Shown here piece after piece: positions 5,963 to 6,501 of a DNA stretch of 6,501 nt. The first letter of the stretch is position 1; each line of letters begins with the position of its first letter. A program made the translations under genes and the position numbers. Origin of the DNA: JABCPE02 sp963509715 (GTDB lineage: Bacteria; Bacteroidota; Bacteroidia; Flavobacteriales; Weeksellaceae); the NCBI GenBank assembly GCA_963509715.1, contig CAUPCB010000050.1, positions 1-6,501 on the forward strand, written 5' to 3'. The notes beneath the pieces are model-generated. The model had not been told where the DNA came from and did no database searches. It saw only the letters and a list, made by a program, of their open reading frames with translations.

Positions 5963-5991
5963 TTTTGGATTAAAAATAAATTTGCCTTTCT

Positions 5992-6023
5992 CTAAAGTAT
6001 CGATTTAAGAATATTCAGAGAAA
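5992..6023 (-). promoter_or_regulatory. Possible promoter of the downstream lipoprotein copy
   Basis: On the minus strand TACTTTAG (5999-5992) fits TAnnTTTG with one mismatch, and TTTC (6023-6020) lies 20 bases upstream with one mismatch to TTTG. A start near 5986 would give a leader of about 25 bases. Both boxes are imperfect in AT-rich DNA, and the copy could instead be read from the upstream paralog. Confidence 0.25.
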
Positions 6024-6057
6024 CTTCAGCAACACTTTTACAATAGTTACGGCACAT

Positions 6058-6501
6058 TTACTCAAATGACATATCAGACAAAACATAATATGTCTCACGA
6101 ACAACCTTTCCCTTAATGGGAGAAAATAAAGTCTGATAAAAAACTATACTATCACCTTTTATTTCTCCCTGCTCTCTAAAATAAGTTCCCTGCTGGGAGC
6201 ATACAAAATACTCTATTTTTATCTTTCCGCCCTCTGTCCTCCAATAGCCAATGTTCCTTGCATTTTCCCATTTTTTATTTTCAATATCGGACTCTTTCAG
6301 CGCGTATCCATCTCTAGAATAAAAATACATTAATCTCCCATCAGGGTAAAAACCTATACCAAATCCCACCAAATATTGGTTAATATAAACTTTATTATAA
6401 GTCAATTTATCCGTTTCTTTAAATGGTGTTTTAAGTAATTTAAACTTCGGATGCTTCGGTCTGCACATTCCATCCGCTATACGCCCTTGTTGTATCAAAA
6501 A
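6058..6501 (-). CDS. Small putative lipoprotein of unknown function, 5' partial
   Basis: The frame is open through the window end: the codon before the TTG at 6498 is TTT, and the alignment to the neighbouring copy (CFFMHKGTWGNGMCRPK against FLIQQGRIADGMCRPK) shows that the signal peptide and lipobox should lie just outside. About 147 residues are visible. Landmarks are GMCRPKHPKFKLLKTPFKET, FYPDGRLMYF, SRDGY, WENARNIGYW, KIKIEYFVC, REQGEIKGDSIVFYQ and a C-terminal YYVLSDMSFE. Alternating hydrophobic and polar residues and repeated G-x-Y/W and G-D-x-I-x-F patterns suggest a small beta-sheet or lipocalin-like fold; that is inference and I do not recognise the family. It probably sits on the inner or outer membrane facing the periplasm, or on the surface. 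It is the intact member of a tandem pair; the other is frameshifted. Confidence 0.75.
   Translation of the reverse strand, partial: FLIQQGRIADGMCRPKHPKFKLLKTPFKETDKLTYNKVYINQYLVGFGIGFYPDGRLMYFYSRDGYALKESDIENKKWENARNIGYWRTEGGKIKIEYFVCSQQGTYFREQGEIKGDSIVFYQTLFSPIKGKVVRETYYVLSDMSFE

Larger units (their letters stand above)
5457..6501 (-). repeat. Tandem gene duplication, unit about 0.6 kb
   Basis: Two head-to-tail copies of the lipoprotein gene are offset by 601-602 bp. The 3' ends share 33 identical bases (5458-5490 and 6059-6091). The segment encoding GMCRPK to KETDKL is also highly similar, while the middle and the last 30 or so codons before SDMSFE are more diverged. Net length differences are one codon near the 3' end and the 2-base shift at 5793-5794. 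More copies may lie beyond the window end. Confidence 0.8.

Noticed and set aside
5987..6023. Inverted repeat TTTCTCT / AGAGAAA between the lipoprotein copies
   Set aside because: The stem is only 7 bp with a 23-base loop and no T-tract; it is likely chance in AT-rich DNA.
1..6501. CRISPR array, tRNA, insertion sequence or attachment site
   Set aside because: No regular short repeats with spacers, cloverleaf, transposase or terminal inverted repeats were seen; the holin-family label of the gene at 766-1080 does not indicate a prophage.

Overview
The window looks like chromosomal DNA of a Flavobacteriia member (Bacteroidota), most likely a Chryseobacterium/Riemerella/Bergeyella-type Weeksellaceae. 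Four things point there: AT-rich DNA, a type IX secretion C-terminal sorting domain, promoters matching the Bacteroidota pattern TTTG-N19-21-TAnnTTTG, and an alanine dehydrogenase, Frr and Cmk of flavobacterial character. No mobile element, tRNA, rRNA or CRISPR array is visible.

Layout. (1) 1-326 (+): 5'-truncated small secreted protein that is little more than a signal peptide plus a T9SS sorting domain. It is closed by a bidirectional terminator (330-359). (2) 363-1456 (-): a three-gene membrane/envelope module: a YtxH-domain protein, then a YqjE/phage-holin-like membrane protein, then an unrecognised one-TM protein whose start overlaps the previous stop. A hairpin lies between the first two genes. 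The set resembles the enterobacterial yqjD-yqjE-yqjK locus in architecture. (3) cmk (-), divergent from pyrH-frr (+): pyrimidine nucleotide kinases plus ribosome recycling factor, with back-to-back promoters in about 140 bp. The cmk promoter is so close to the start codon that the mRNA may be leaderless. (4) 3674-3701: strong bidirectional terminator between the convergent frr and ald. (5) tsaE-ald (-): a tRNA t6A-synthesis ATPase and an alanine dehydrogenase in one operon, with a good promoter before tsaE. Ald carries Asp in place of the middle Gly of its NAD-binding loop. (6) 5457-6501 (-): tandem duplication of a small putative lipoprotein gene of unknown function. The downstream copy is broken by a frameshift near 5793-5797; the upstream copy is intact as far as seen but runs off the window end.

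Most of the window is housekeeping: pyrimidine salvage and biosynthesis (CMP and UMP phosphorylation), translation (Frr, t6A) and alanine/pyruvate interconversion. The least explained parts are the tandem lipoprotein pair, the short sorting-domain protein and the YtxH/holin-like/unknown trio. I see no convincing evidence of a new defence or mobile system.
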